This document shows positions 25,355 to 33,801 of a stretch of DNA of 64,000 nucleotides, in pieces; positions within the stretch are counted from its first letter, which is position 1, and each line of letters begins with the position of its first letter. The stretch is from an uncultured Paracoccaceae bacterium. Lineage in GTDB: Bacteria; Pseudomonadota; Alphaproteobacteria; Rhodobacterales; Rhodobacteraceae. The stretch is taken from positions 62,001-126,000 of the forward strand of contig CANLQK010000004.1 of assembly GCA_947493255.1 (NCBI GenBank), given 5' to 3'. Under the pieces are notes generated by a model that saw nothing but the letters and a program-made list of their open reading frames with translations, was not told where the DNA came from and ran no database searches. The translations under genes were made by a program, and so were the position numbers.

Positions 25355-26836
25355 ATGTTGGAAGGTATTCTCATTGGCCTGCAAACGGCCCTTTCGTTGC
25401 AAAACCTATTGGTTGTCATTGGTGGTTGTCTGATCGGGACATTTATTGGGATGTTGCCCGGCCTTGGGCCGATGTCGATTATCGCAATCATGATCCCTGT
25501 GGCGATCACCATGGGCGATCCATCCGCTGCGCTTATCTTGTTAGCTGGTGTGTATTACGGTGCGATCTTTGGTGGTTCAACTTCATCGATCTTGCTGAAC
25601 GCACCCGGTGTAGCTGGGACGGTGGCATCGTCGTTCGACGGTTACCCGATGGCGCAACAGGGCAAGGCCGGTAAGGCGTTGACCATTGCGGCGATCGCCA
25701 GTTTTGCGGGCGGTACGATTGGTGCGATCTTGTTGATGATCTTTGCACCGATGTTGTCGTCGGTGGCGTTGTTGTTCCATTCGGCCGAATATTTTGGGTT
25801 AATGGTTGTGGGCTTATCCGCGATTGCAGCCTTTGCCGGACCGGGGCAGGTGACTAAGGCTGTCATGATGACAGTGCTGGGCCTGATCATGGCGACCGTC
25901 GGAGAAGGGGCCTTGTTCAACATGCCGCGCTTTACTGCGGGGATTATGGACCTCCAGTCTGGATTTGGGTTCATAACACTTGCGATGGCGATGTTTGCCT
26001 TGCCTGAAGCAATTTTCCTTGTGTTGAAGCCAAAGAACCTTGGGGAAAATGGCGGTGAAATTAAGGACCTGCGGATTTCACGTTCTGAGGCCCGCGCGAT
26101 TGCACCGGTCATTGGTCGACAGTCTGTTCAAGGGTTCTTTATTGGTGTTTTGCCCGGGGCAGGGGCAACGATTGCGTCGTTCTTGGGATATGCGGTTGAA
26201 CGCAATATTGCGCCTAAGGCGGAACAAGATGAATTCGGCAAAGGGTCTGTCAAAGGATTGGCCGCGCCAGAAACCGCAAACAATGCAGCCTGCACGGGGT
26301 CGTTCGTTCCGTTGTTGACGTTGGGCATACCTGGGTCGGGGACCACAGCCATTTTGTTGGGTGCTTTAATTGCACTGAACGTGACACCGGGCCCACGCCT
26401 TATGGTCGACGAGCCGCAGATCTTTTGGGCTGTGATTATGTCAATGTTCATCGGGAACCTTGTACTACTTATCCTGAACCTTCCGCTGATCCCCTACATT
26501 GCGAAATTGTTGGCGATACCACGTAACTACCTGATTCCGTTTATCTTGTTCTTTACGTTGATGGGGGCTTACATCGGGCAAAACAACGCGACCGAATTGC
26601 TGATATTGGTTGGTTTCGGTATCTGCGGCATCGCGCTGAAGTTTGCGAATTTCCCGCTGCCACCATTGTTGATTGGGTTCATTTTGGGCGGCATGATGGA
26701 AGATAACTTCTCACGTTCGATGCAGCTTTATGGTGGGGTGTCGTTTATCTTTGAACGCCCAATGACCCTTGGGTTGCTCGTGTTGGCGGCTGGTTTGATT
26801 GTCTTGCCGATCCTGCGCGCACGTTTCGCAAAGTGA
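25355..26836 (+). CDS. tctA: Tripartite tricarboxylate transporter large permease TctA
   Basis: It has 493 residues and about 12 transmembrane helices. Signature loops of the family are clear: IGMLPGLGPMSIIAIMIPV, GAIFGGSTSSILLNAPGV and the second-half equivalent GVLPGAGATIASFLGYAVE with TLGIPGSGTTAILLGAL. Forms the transport channel for the cation-driven uptake of a carboxylate delivered by TctC. A terminator follows directly, closing the operon. Confidence 0.93.
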   Translation: MLEGILIGLQTALSLQNLLVVIGGCLIGTFIGMLPGLGPMSIIAIMIPVAITMGDPSAALILLAGVYYGAIFGGSTSSILLNAPGVAGTVASSFDGYPMAQQGKAGKALTIAAIASFAGGTIGAILLMIFAPMLSSVALLFHSAEYFGLMVVGLSAIAAFAGPGQVTKAVMMTVLGLIMATVGEGALFNMPRFTAGIMDLQSGFGFITLAMAMFALPEAIFLVLKPKNLGENGGEIKDLRISRSEARAIAPVIGRQSVQGFFIGVLPGAGATIASFLGYAVERNIAPKAEQDEFGKGSVKGLAAPETANNAACTGSFVPLLTLGIPGSGTTAILLGALIALNVTPGPRLMVDEPQIFWAVIMSMFIGNLVLLILNLPLIPYIAKLLAIPRNYLIPFILFFTLMGAYIGQNNATELLILVGFGICGIALKFANFPLPPLLIGFILGGMMEDNFSRSMQLYGGVSFIFERPMTLGLLVLAAGLIVLPILRARFAK

Positions 26837-26850
26837 TGAACAATAGGAAT

Positions 26851-26885
26851 GGGCGGCTGCCACATGTTTGGCGTCCGCCCTTTTC
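26851..26885 (+). terminator. Rho-independent terminator of tctCBA
   Basis: GGGCGG-ct-GCC ... GGC-gt-CCGCCC (outer arms 26851-26856 and 26875-26880) followed by TTTTC. Confidence 0.85.
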
Positions 26886-27058
26886 GCCAATAGGGACCTA
26901 TCGGCAAACTAAATGACCAAATTTACCTACTAGGCCTACAGTTTTTTGGGGGCTTGCTTTAGTAAAAAGAGGGTCGATGAACGCCCGTAGAGACTCGCGA
27001 GCTCACGTGTTTACACGCGTCTGATGCGTTTGTTTTTCAGTGATTTAGTGGAAGGTTT

Positions 27059-27077
27059 GCTCCGGCGGTAGGGATCG
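27059..27077. repeat. Distal attachment-site copy of the tRNA-Asn 3' end
   Basis: GCTCCGGCGGTAGGGATCG, identical over 19 bp to the T-arm/acceptor end of tRNA-Asn at 31293-31311. It is a partial tRNA copy with no tRNA around it, the classic footprint of site-specific integration. Marks the distal edge of the island. Confidence 0.82.
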
Positions 27078-27408
27078 GAGCTACTTTAGCGGCTCGAATT
27101 AGCCCGTTGAATTTAAATGTATATATCTCAATTGCAGTCAACCAAAGTGCGTTTTGTGTGACTCTATGTGTAACTTCTATGCGCTGTTTTGTCTATTTGC
27201 TGGTTTTGATGCCTTAGCCCTGAAGCTCTTCGCAACAGAAGGTGGCACAGTTTGAGGGGCCGCACGGCAGATTACGCGCGTAAAGATGCGCAGCGATTTG
27301 TGGCTATCCTAGGTGGATATTGAATTAAGAAAATGATCCTGCATTCGAGCTCCTCCGACATATGTAACCGACAAAAGATCTTTGAGGCTAATAACGACCA
27401 ATTCGAAA
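27078..27408. other. Island left flank without a recognisable gene
   Basis: About 330 bp, AT-rich in parts (ttgaatttaaatgtatatatctc), with several short broken frames. I see no intact gene, RNA or repeat here. Confidence 0.5.
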
Positions 27409-27660
27409 ATGCAACAGCAGGTGTCCATCCTGCTCGACAAAACTAATTCAGTCACCATGGCGGTTCAGCGACTGCGGAATGCTGATGCAAATTTTGAATG
27501 TCATGCGGATGTCACGGATGGACAGTGCGAGAATTTGGTAGAGGCGATTACCAGCCAAATGCGTAAAACCTATCCTGCTGTAGCAAACAAAAAAATTGGT
27601 TTTGTGAGCCGAGATAGCAGGCAGATGTACCTTGGACAGACCGACGGGGCACTTATTGGA
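27409..27660 (+). pseudogene. Truncated gene fragment, function unknown
   Basis: From the ATG at 27409 the frame reads about 84 protein-like residues (VSILLDKTNSVTMAV, HADVTDGQCENLVEAI, KKIGFVSRDSRQMYLG). The frame continues to 27819, but from about 27661 it runs antisense through a transposase pseudogene, so the last 50-odd residues are an artefact of insertion. No family recognised. The original 3' part has been lost. Confidence 0.55.
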
Positions 27661-28299
27661 TCATTGCCGCTTGTCTCTGAAAGCTTCATAAGGGGTTTGG
27701 CCGTTGTGCGCGCCGTGCGGTCTGGCGAAGTTGTAGAACCGCTCCCATTCGTTGAACTTAGCCTCCAAATCGACGTGGCCTTTTTAGCTGAGAAGTTGGT
27801 AGAACTCTCGCTGATCTGAACGGTGCGAACGCTCGACTTTGCCGTTATGTTGAGGCGTGCCCCGATTAATGTAGGCGAGCCTGATCCCGAGATCTTCGAC
27901 ATGCCGGTGAAATTTGGCCTGGAACTTGTGGCCATTATCCGTGCGCACTTCGCGAATGCGGAATGGGAACTTTTTGATAATGTGATCGATTAAGTCGATC
28001 GCATTTGCTTGCGTGTGTTTCTGGTAAACCTTGAGGGCCCGAGCTCTGGTTGCATCGTCAATTGCTGTGTATTGGAAACGGCGAGCATTCTCGCCGTTTC
28101 CCTTTGAAAGTCAGAAACTTAACATCCGCTTGGATATCATGACCTGACACCTGCTACTGATAAGGTTTGGTGCGTAGCTTGCGCATGCGTGTGCCTCTGG
28201 GCAGTCAATTGAGACCGTTGCGCTTAAGAGTGCGGTAGACCTCGAAACCTGAGCTTTAGATGCCGTGATAGCGCGCCAAATACCAGGCGATCCGGATTG
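27661..28299 (-). pseudogene. Insertion-sequence transposase (DDE integrase-core) pseudogene
   Basis: Reading minus, recognisable blocks are IAWYLARYHGI, NGLN-LPRGTRMRK, HDIQADVKFLTFKGK, RRFQYTAIDDATRARALKVY, FPFRIREVRTDNGHKFQ, NRGTPQHNGKVERSHRSD and NEWERFYNFARPHGAH, ending at a TGA at 27661. There are four in-frame stops (after HGI, GLN, PYQ and LLS) and a frameshift near the GKRRE/NARRF junction. It is clearly an IS481/IS3-type transposase that has decayed. The N-terminal half is missing. Confidence 0.85.
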
Positions 28300-28619
28300 G
28301 CCCCAAGTGATACTAGCGACGGAGATCCAACGCCTTCGCTGATCGTCACTGTGAGATCAGAAGCGGCGAAGTCGTCAGCGTCCAGATCGAGCAAAACGGC
28401 ACATGCGCGAAAGCGGAGGAAATAGTTCCTCAGCCGACACAACATTTAACTTGGTACAAGAGGAATTCTACCTGTGCGGGAAAAGTGATTTCCCAAGGAA
28501 GCCGATTGAAAAACAGGTGAAAATCACATAAGTTGCCACGTATTTTGCACGACACAAAAGTCTTTGAATCTGTTCAATTTCTATAATTCTGTTCAATCTC
28601 AATAATAAGGAAAGATATC
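28300..28619. other. Upstream region of the RTX gene
   Basis: A short minus-strand frame (28224-28445) contains a protein-like stretch, DADDFAASDLTVTISEGVG, that stops being meaningful at the transposase junction; it may be a scrap of another gene. The 150 bp before the RTX start is AT-rich and holds a 10-bp direct repeat TCTGTTCAAT at 28569-28578 and 28588-28597. Confidence 0.45.
28569..28597 (+). promoter_or_regulatory. Direct repeat ahead of the RTX gene
   Basis: TCTGTTCAAT occurs twice with a 19-bp period (28569 and 28588), just upstream of the AAGGAAAG ribosome-binding site. It could be a regulator site; no known consensus recognised. Confidence 0.35.
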
Positions 28620-30272
28620 ATGGCGACGACATTGGTAACAACATCCGGCGGCGGCGCAGGTGTACAGCACACGCTTGCGGTAGGTGACAGTCTAATCCTT
28701 GGAACGGGTGCGCAGATATACAGCGATGACTTGAACGTCGTGAACGCGTTAGGAACCAACAATATCTTTCTAAGCGCAGATTCCGCAATCATCGCTCCAC
28801 TTGTAAATGCAGCCATTGGGATTTCTCTTACCGGCGGCTTCTCTTCGGTGACGATCTCGTCGACCGCCTCTGTTTTTGGATCAATTGAAGGCACGGGCGG
28901 CAGCTCTGGAGTTACAAATCATGGCACGATCCAAGGGTTTGGCCATGGCGTCGAGTTGCGCGATGCTGACAACCTCGTCACAAATTTTGGCGACATCACA
29001 AGCTTTCAGCAGGGCGTTCAAGTCTGGGAAGCTGGCACTGTCCTAAACTATGGATCGATTACTGGGCAGGATGAAGGCATCGTATTGTTTGACGGCTTCG
29101 GAACGGTTTCCAATTTTGGTACAATCGCCGGGAACAAGGGTATTTTCGCAGACAGTATTTCCTCATCATTCGGCCGCTACGAAATCCTCAATACAGGCAC
29201 CATTAGCGCATTGGAGCAGGCGATCCAAATCGACTCAGATAGTGTGAACATCACAAACTCGGGGACCATAACGACGAGCAGTACAACTGTTGCAGCGATC
29301 GAAATTGAAGATTCGAGTCTCTCTTTCGAGAGCGTTAACAGCCCTGATTTTGACCCCAACTTGATTGTCAATTCGGGCGAAATCCTGTCTGGCGGAATTG
29401 CCTTCGACGCGTCCAGCGCTTCTGGTCCAGAGAACATAATCGTCAACACCGGCGGTATTGTTGGCGACATTTTGTTTGGAGCTGAAGACGATCGCTATGA
29501 CGGGCGTGAAGGCAACGTGCTTGGTGGGGTTTTTGGTGACGATGGCAATGACGTTCTCTTGGGCGGCGATGAGGGTAATATTTTTCTTGGTGAGGTCGGT
29601 AACGACACGCTTAAAGGCGGCGGCGGTGACGATACGCTAGAGGGTGGAACAGGAGATGACGTCCTGTTTGGCCAAGAAGGTAGTGACTCTCTTTCCGGTG
29701 GCCTAGACAACGATGAATTGCGTGGCGGTGAAGGCGCGGATGAGTTGTTCGGCGAACAAGGCGCGGACACCCTGCACGGCGGCGAAGGCGATGATTTGCT
29801 TGACGGGGGCAGCAGCAAAGACATCCTGCGCGGCGGCATCGGGGCCGACTCTCTGATGGGCGGCAACGCTCGCGACACGCTGTATGGGGGCAATGACGAC
29901 GACATGCTGGACGGCGGCAGTGAGGGCGACACACTTTATGGCGGCAACGGTGATGACACGCTAGACGGCGGCACCGGTGATGACATGATTGTTGGCGGTA
30001 GGGGTGACGACGAATTGCGCGGGAACACTGGGGCGGATACGTTTGTATTCATACGCAAGAACGGCGACGATGTGATCACTGACTTTAGCGATGACATCGA
30101 CTTCCTTGATCTCAGTGCGTTGTCCATCGCAAATCTCGCTGAATTCCAAGCAGCGGCCACTGATACGAACGATGGCCTGTTTGTCGATCTGGACCTGCTT
30201 GGCGGCTCTGGTTCGGTCCTTATCGAGGGGATCGATGAGGCACAGATCACAGGCCTTGAATTGATACTCTGA
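28620..30272 (+). CDS. RTX calcium-binding secreted protein with N-terminal beta-helix repeats
   Basis: It has 550 residues, no N-terminal signal and acidic composition. Residues about 85-270 show irregular repeats of the form VxNxGxI ([54 protein letters not shown]), a beta-helix pattern. Residues about 305-475 hold 19 consecutive RTX nonapeptides (GGxGxDxLx type) that fold on binding calcium. The last 75 residues ([18 protein letters not shown] ... LELIL) form a type I secretion signal. No type I secretion genes lie nearby. It starts 6-7 nt after AAGGAAAG and is the only intact gene of the island. Confidence 0.88.
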   Translation: MATTLVTTSGGGAGVQHTLAVGDSLILGTGAQIYSDDLNVVNALGTNNIFLSADSAIIAPLVNAAIGISLTGGFSSVTISSTASVFGSIEGTGGSSGVTNHGTIQGFGHGVELRDADNLVTNFGDITSFQQGVQVWEAGTVLNYGSITGQDEGIVLFDGFGTVSNFGTIAGNKGIFADSISSSFGRYEILNTGTISALEQAIQIDSDSVNITNSGTITTSSTTVAAIEIEDSSLSFESVNSPDFDPNLIVNSGEILSGGIAFDASSASGPENIIVNTGGIVGDILFGAEDDRYDGREGNVLGGVFGDDGNDVLLGGDEGNIFLGEVGNDTLKGGGGDDTLEGGTGDDVLFGQEGSDSLSGGLDNDELRGGEGADELFGEQGADTLHGGEGDDLLDGGSSKDILRGGIGADSLMGGNARDTLYGGNDDDMLDGGSEGDTLYGGNGDDTLDGGTGDDMIVGGRGDDELRGNTGADTFVFIRKNGDDVITDFSDDIDFLDLSALSIANLAEFQAAATDTNDGLFVDLDLLGGSGSVLIEGIDEAQITGLELIL

Positions 30273-30582
30273 GGTCATTGTGAACGCAAAGTTGCGATCG
30301 CTGCTAGACACAAAGTAGCGATCGCCTAATTGATGAAAGCCGATGTCATTTAGGGAAGGCTTCGGTAACGACACGATCTCCGATTTTGCCGCAAAAACTG
30401 CCGAAGTCATAGAATTGTCAGCGCGGACTTACCAAATGGTGTTTGCGTGATCTTGGATAACGTGAGTAACGAAATTGAAGAAGGCTCGTTACAAATTGTC
30501 TGACTTCAGCGCCTATGGGACCATGTAGCGTTATTTTCTAAGAGAGTGTTTGTTGCTCATCGTAGCCACCGAGGAGTGGAAG
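30273..30582. other. Spacer between RTX gene and IS orfA
   Basis: Contains the sequence AAAGT(T/A)GCGATCGC twice (30288-30301 and 30312-30325), the RTX tail fragment at 30358-30450, and the left end of the IS3-type element. Confidence 0.5.
30358..30450 (+). pseudogene. Tail fragment of a second RTX protein
   Basis: The plus frame reads GFGNDTISDFAAKTAEVIEL then a stop at 30448. GNDTISDFA plus an acidic/hydrophobic end is the hallmark of serralysin-type RTX C-termini. It has no upstream repeats in frame and is not a copy of the intact gene's tail, so it is a remnant of another RTX gene. Confidence 0.55.
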
Positions 30583-30885
30583 ATGAGAAAGACACCGCAG
30601 AGCTCGGGCGAGAAGATCGTCAAAGACATTGAGCGCGCCATGCGCAAGCATTATTCATCTGAAGAGAAGATCCGGATCGTGCTGGATGGTCTGCGTGGCG
30701 AAGACAGCATTGCTGAACTGTGTCGCCGTGAAGGGATATCGCAGGGCATTTACTACAAGTGGTCCTTGGACTTCGTGAAAGCTGGTAAGCGTCGTCTTAC
30801 TGGCGACACAGCGCGAGCCGCCAACACGGACGTAGTGAAAGAACTGCGCCGGGAAGCAAAGGATCTTAAGGCTGGTGCAGGCTGA
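30583..30885 (+). pseudogene. IS3-family transposase OrfA, truncated
   Basis: MRKTPQSSGEKIVKDIERAM, then KHYSSEEKIRIVLDGLRGEDSIAELCRREGISQG, a helix-turn-helix typical of IS3 OrfA. The family sequence is followed to ...LRREAKDLK (about residue 97), where it breaks into the integrase fragment. OrfB is absent. It is a different element from the transposase pseudogene at 27661-28299. Confidence 0.85.
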
Positions 30886-31111
30886 GTTTCAAATAACAGC
30901 GTGCAAGGTTCTTCGGCATAGGGGGATGCAGTGTTACGAAACTGTCTAGCATTTTTTGGTACTCCATCTCTAAACGACTGAGGAGATAAAGGGATTGAGT
31001 TTTGTTATTAAAAGCCAGGGAGACCATCATGTGTGCGGATTTTTGTGGATAACCGGCGATCCGGCGCCGTAAATAGAACGCGCCATTTCTGCGATGGAGG
31101 GATTGTGCCAT
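30866..31111 (-). pseudogene. Tyrosine integrase, N-terminal fragment
   Basis: Minus frame from the ATG at 31111: MAQSLHRRNGAFYLRRRIAG and about 60 more residues. This is the N-terminal DUF6538-like arm-binding part common to Rhodobacterales tyrosine integrases. It is cut at about 30870 by the IS3 orfA sequence, so the core-binding and catalytic domains are gone. It lies about 180 bp from tRNA-Asn, in the same orientation. Confidence 0.72.
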
Positions 31112-31290
31112 GTTTTGCCCTTTTATTTGAGGGCTGACTGCAAGGGGATACAACATTCACTAGAAAAGTTCCGTAAGAAACCTGTGTCACTGTTAGGGTG
31201 ACATCTAGTGTAACCAATCTCCCAAGTCTGCATTCACCAGGTCGAACCTGAATTGCAATTGTGTTATATCTCAAACATTTAAGGGGGATT

Positions 31291-31365
31291 TGGCTCCGGC
31301 GGTAGGGATCGAACCTACGACAAATTGATTAACAGTCAACTGCTCTACCGCTGAGCTACGCCGGA
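31291..31365 (-). tRNA. tRNA-Asn (GUU)
   Basis: Cloverleaf readable on the minus strand: acceptor TCCGGCG/CGCCGGA, D-arm GCTC...GAGC, anticodon loop CTGTTAATC with GUU, T-arm GGTTCGATCC, discriminator G and encoded CCA. Its 3' end is the integration site of the island. Confidence 0.95.
31293..31311. repeat. Proximal attachment-site copy within tRNA-Asn
   Basis: The 19-bp direct repeat shared with 27059-27077. It covers the T-arm 3' half and acceptor strand, so the tRNA is restored intact on this side. Confidence 0.82.
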
Positions 31366-31422
31366 AAACCTGGCACTCCTATATCCACGAGATTTCGGGG
31401 CGTCTAGTGGATTTTTGAATTT

Positions 31423-32331
31423 TTATGCCTCTGTTCGAAAGAAATTTGCATGCGCAGACAGTGGACCCTCGCAGGCAACCAATTTTCGACCAAAGAGGTC
31501 TACCAAGTGTGCCAGAACATTGCGTTCGGCCATTGGCAACAGGGCTGGTGCGATGTCGGTGTAGATACGCGAGGTGAGCGATGCAGGCGATTGTGCACCC
31601 TTTGCGAGAGCCGCTAAGATTTCTGATTCTCGGCCATTGCGGTGTGCAATGATGTCTTCAAGGCGTGCACGGACGTTCTCGATCGGTGCGCCATGGCCGC
31701 AATATCCGCGTTTGATTGGAAATTGAGCTAGTTTTCGGCAAGACTCCATGAAATCCGTCAAGTCGCCATCGGGTGGGGAAACAAGCGATGTGGCCCACCC
31801 CATCAGGTGGTCACCTGTAAATGCGTCGTCGTTCCACAGAAAAGACAGGTGGTTACCGAAATGGCCGGGGGTATGGATGGCATGTAGGTCCCATCCGTCG
31901 CCGGCGATTATCTCTCCATCCGAAAGGCAGATGTCGGGTTCAAATTCTGCATCAACGCCTTCGCCGCCCCCCATAAGGCCAGTGGCCGCAAGTTCGTCCA
32001 TTACGGGCGACCGACCGGCAAAGCTGTTGCCATAGGCCAAGACGGGCGCCCCAGTATCTTGCGACAATGGGCGGGCCAAAGGGGAATGGTCCAGATGGCT
32101 GTGCGTGACGAGGATGTGGCTGACGTGTCGTGTGCCGATTGCCGCAAGAAGTGCACTTCGATGGTTTGGGTCGTTTGGGCCGGGGTCGATCACGCAAAGG
32201 CTGTTTTCCCCAAGAATATAACTGTTGGTGCCCCAATAGGTCATGGGGGACGCATTAGGGGCAAGCACACTGACCAGCCCCTCAGCGAGTTGGATAGGTT
32301 GCCCCACAGTAGGTGAATTGATCATGATCAC
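31423..32331 (-). CDS. MBL-fold metallo-hydrolase
   Basis: It has 302 residues. A metallo-beta-lactamase fold with the zinc motif HSHLDH (77-82), then HTPGHFGNH, FTGDHLMGW and a C-terminal winged-helix-like region (SLTSRIYTDIAP ... VLAHLVDLFGRK), as in LACTB2-like hydrolases. Substrate unknown; the family includes ribonucleases and thioester hydrolases. The GTG at 32331 has the best spacing from AAGGA; the ATG two codons later is an alternative. Confidence 0.88.
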   Translation of the reverse strand: MIMINSPTVGQPIQLAEGLVSVLAPNASPMTYWGTNSYILGENSLCVIDPGPNDPNHRSALLAAIGTRHVSHILVTHSHLDHSPLARPLSQDTGAPVLAYGNSFAGRSPVMDELAATGLMGGGEGVDAEFEPDICLSDGEIIAGDGWDLHAIHTPGHFGNHLSFLWNDDAFTGDHLMGWATSLVSPPDGDLTDFMESCRKLAQFPIKRGYCGHGAPIENVRARLEDIIAHRNGRESEILAALAKGAQSPASLTSRIYTDIAPALLPMAERNVLAHLVDLFGRKLVACEGPLSAHANFFRTEA

Positions 32332-32369
32332 ACGTTTCCTTGGCCTTGGATTAAGGATAGCCTTCGCCC

Positions 32370-33698
32370 ATGTCTTATCGCATCTCTTTTAAGTGGCTTA
32401 AACGATACATGCCACGATCGCTGTATGGGCGGGCTGCGCTTATTTTGCTGTTGCCGATGATTACGGTCCAGTTGACTGTGTCAGTTGTCTTTATTCAACG
32501 TCATTTCGAAGGCGTTACTGAACAGATGACCGGAACAATGGTGTTGGATCTGCAATACGTTTTGGATTTGGTGAACGAAGCCCCAACCTTGGAAACCGCA
32601 CAAGGCTTCGCCGAGACTGTCGCTATGCCGCTTCAGTTGGACATGGCACTGCCTGCGACCAGTGAAACGAAGCTTGATTCGCGGAGGTGGTATGACCTTT
32701 CTGGTCGAGTGGTTGAGGATATTTTGAGTTCGGAGTTAGACGGTGTTCGGTCTGTCATCTTAACAGACAATCAAGACGTTGGTGTTTGGTTTGATACCAA
32801 TCACGGGCTTATGGAGATCGAGTTCCAACGCCAGCGGGTGTCTGCATCAAATCCTCATCAGCTTTTAGTCTGGATGGCGGTGTTGGGTGCGTTCATGACA
32901 TTGATCGCATTCAGTTTTTTACGAAACCAGTTGCGACCAATTACACGCCTTTCCGCGGCATCGACCGAGTATGGGCGGGGACGGATTGTTCCGTATCATC
33001 CTTCTGGTGCCAACGAAGTGCGGTTGGCGGGACATGCGTTTTTGGACATGCGCAACCGGATCGAACGCCAAACCCAATCACGGACAATGATGCTGTCTGG
33101 GGTCAGCCACGACCTGCGAACGCCATTGACCCGTTTGCGGTTGGGTTTGGGGTTGCTGGATGGTGAAGACGTCGAACCGATGGTCCGTGATGTTGATGAC
33201 ATGCAGCATTTGCTGGATGCATTTTTGGATTTTGCGCGTGGTGATGCCGAGGGGGAGGCCGAATTGGTTGATCCTGTTGACCTTGGGCAGATGATTTTGG
33301 CTGATGCAAAGCGTATGAATCAGGCCGTTTCAGAAGGTGAAATGGTTGGCGAAGGTGAGGTCGCATTACGGCCATTGGCAATTAGACGTGCCGTGGAAAA
33401 CCTGATCGGGAATGCACTACGCTACGGTGGTGAAGCGCGGCTTAGCGTCATCGCTACACCTCGTGCCGTGATTTTCCGAGTGGAGGACGACGGCCCTGGG
33501 ATACCAGTCGATCAACGCGAGGATGCAGTGCGTCCGTTCACGCGACTAGATCCTTCGCGAAATCAAGACCTTGGGTCCGGTGTTGGGCTTGGGTTGGCTA
33601 TTGTCGAAGACATTACCCGCACGCATGGCGGATCGTTGCGATTGGGCGAAAGCCCGGATTTAGGTGGGCTGATGGCAGACATAATCTTAGGCAGGTAA
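32370..33698 (+). CDS. EnvZ-like sensor histidine kinase, orphan
   Basis: It has 442 residues: transmembrane helices near 20-40 and 167-185, a periplasmic domain of about 125 residues, HAMP, H-box SGVSHDLRTPLTRLRLGL (His near 247), N-box AVENLIGNALRYGG, and G-boxes DDGPGIP and GSGVGLGLAIVED. Architecture and H-box match the EnvZ group. No response regulator is encoded beside it, so its partner (probably OmpR-like) is elsewhere. Divergent from the MBL gene. Confidence 0.9.
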   Translation: MSYRISFKWLKRYMPRSLYGRAALILLLPMITVQLTVSVVFIQRHFEGVTEQMTGTMVLDLQYVLDLVNEAPTLETAQGFAETVAMPLQLDMALPATSETKLDSRRWYDLSGRVVEDILSSELDGVRSVILTDNQDVGVWFDTNHGLMEIEFQRQRVSASNPHQLLVWMAVLGAFMTLIAFSFLRNQLRPITRLSAASTEYGRGRIVPYHPSGANEVRLAGHAFLDMRNRIERQTQSRTMMLSGVSHDLRTPLTRLRLGLGLLDGEDVEPMVRDVDDMQHLLDAFLDFARGDAEGEAELVDPVDLGQMILADAKRMNQAVSEGEMVGEGEVALRPLAIRRAVENLIGNALRYGGEARLSVIATPRAVIFRVEDDGPGIPVDQREDAVRPFTRLDPSRNQDLGSGVGLGLAIVEDITRTHGGSLRLGESPDLGGLMADIILGR

Positions 33699-33724
33699 GC
33701 CGTTTTCAGTCAGTAAAGGAAGGT

Positions 33725-33801
33725 TGGTAGGCCCGGCAGGACTTGAACCCGCAACCAAAGCGTTATGAGCGCTCTGCTCTAACCAGTTGAGCTACAGGCC
33801 C
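33725..33801 (-). tRNA. tRNA with CAU anticodon (Ile2 or elongator Met)
   Basis: Cloverleaf on minus: GGGCCTG acceptor, D-arm GCTC/GAGC, anticodon loop with CAU (GCTCATAACG), T-arm GCGGG/TTCAAGT/CCTGC, discriminator A, encoded CCA. It lacks the initiator C1-A72 mismatch. The body resembles the Ile2 tRNA of Rhodobacterales, whose C34 becomes lysidine, but elongator Met cannot be excluded by eye. Confidence 0.9.

Larger units (their letters stand above)
27059..31311. mobile_element. Degenerate genomic island in tRNA-Asn (about 4.2 kb)
   Basis: Bounded by the 19-bp direct repeat at 27059-27077 and 31293-31311. Order on the plus coordinate: gene fragment, minus-strand IS orfB pseudogene, RTX protein gene, tail of another RTX gene, truncated IS3 orfA, and an integrase N-terminal fragment reading away from the tRNA 3' end on the same strand as the tRNA. 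That integrase position is typical for tRNA-targeting tyrosine recombinases. The integrase lacks its catalytic domain, so the island is stranded. Confidence 0.78.

Noticed and set aside
29520-30050. Possible CRISPR or tandem DNA repeat
   Set aside because: The 27-bp periodicity is the RTX nonapeptide code; there are no conserved repeats separated by unique spacers.
29495-30250. Minus-strand Pro/Ser-rich frames inside the RTX gene
   Set aside because: Antisense translation of glycine/aspartate-rich RTX repeats gives such artefacts.
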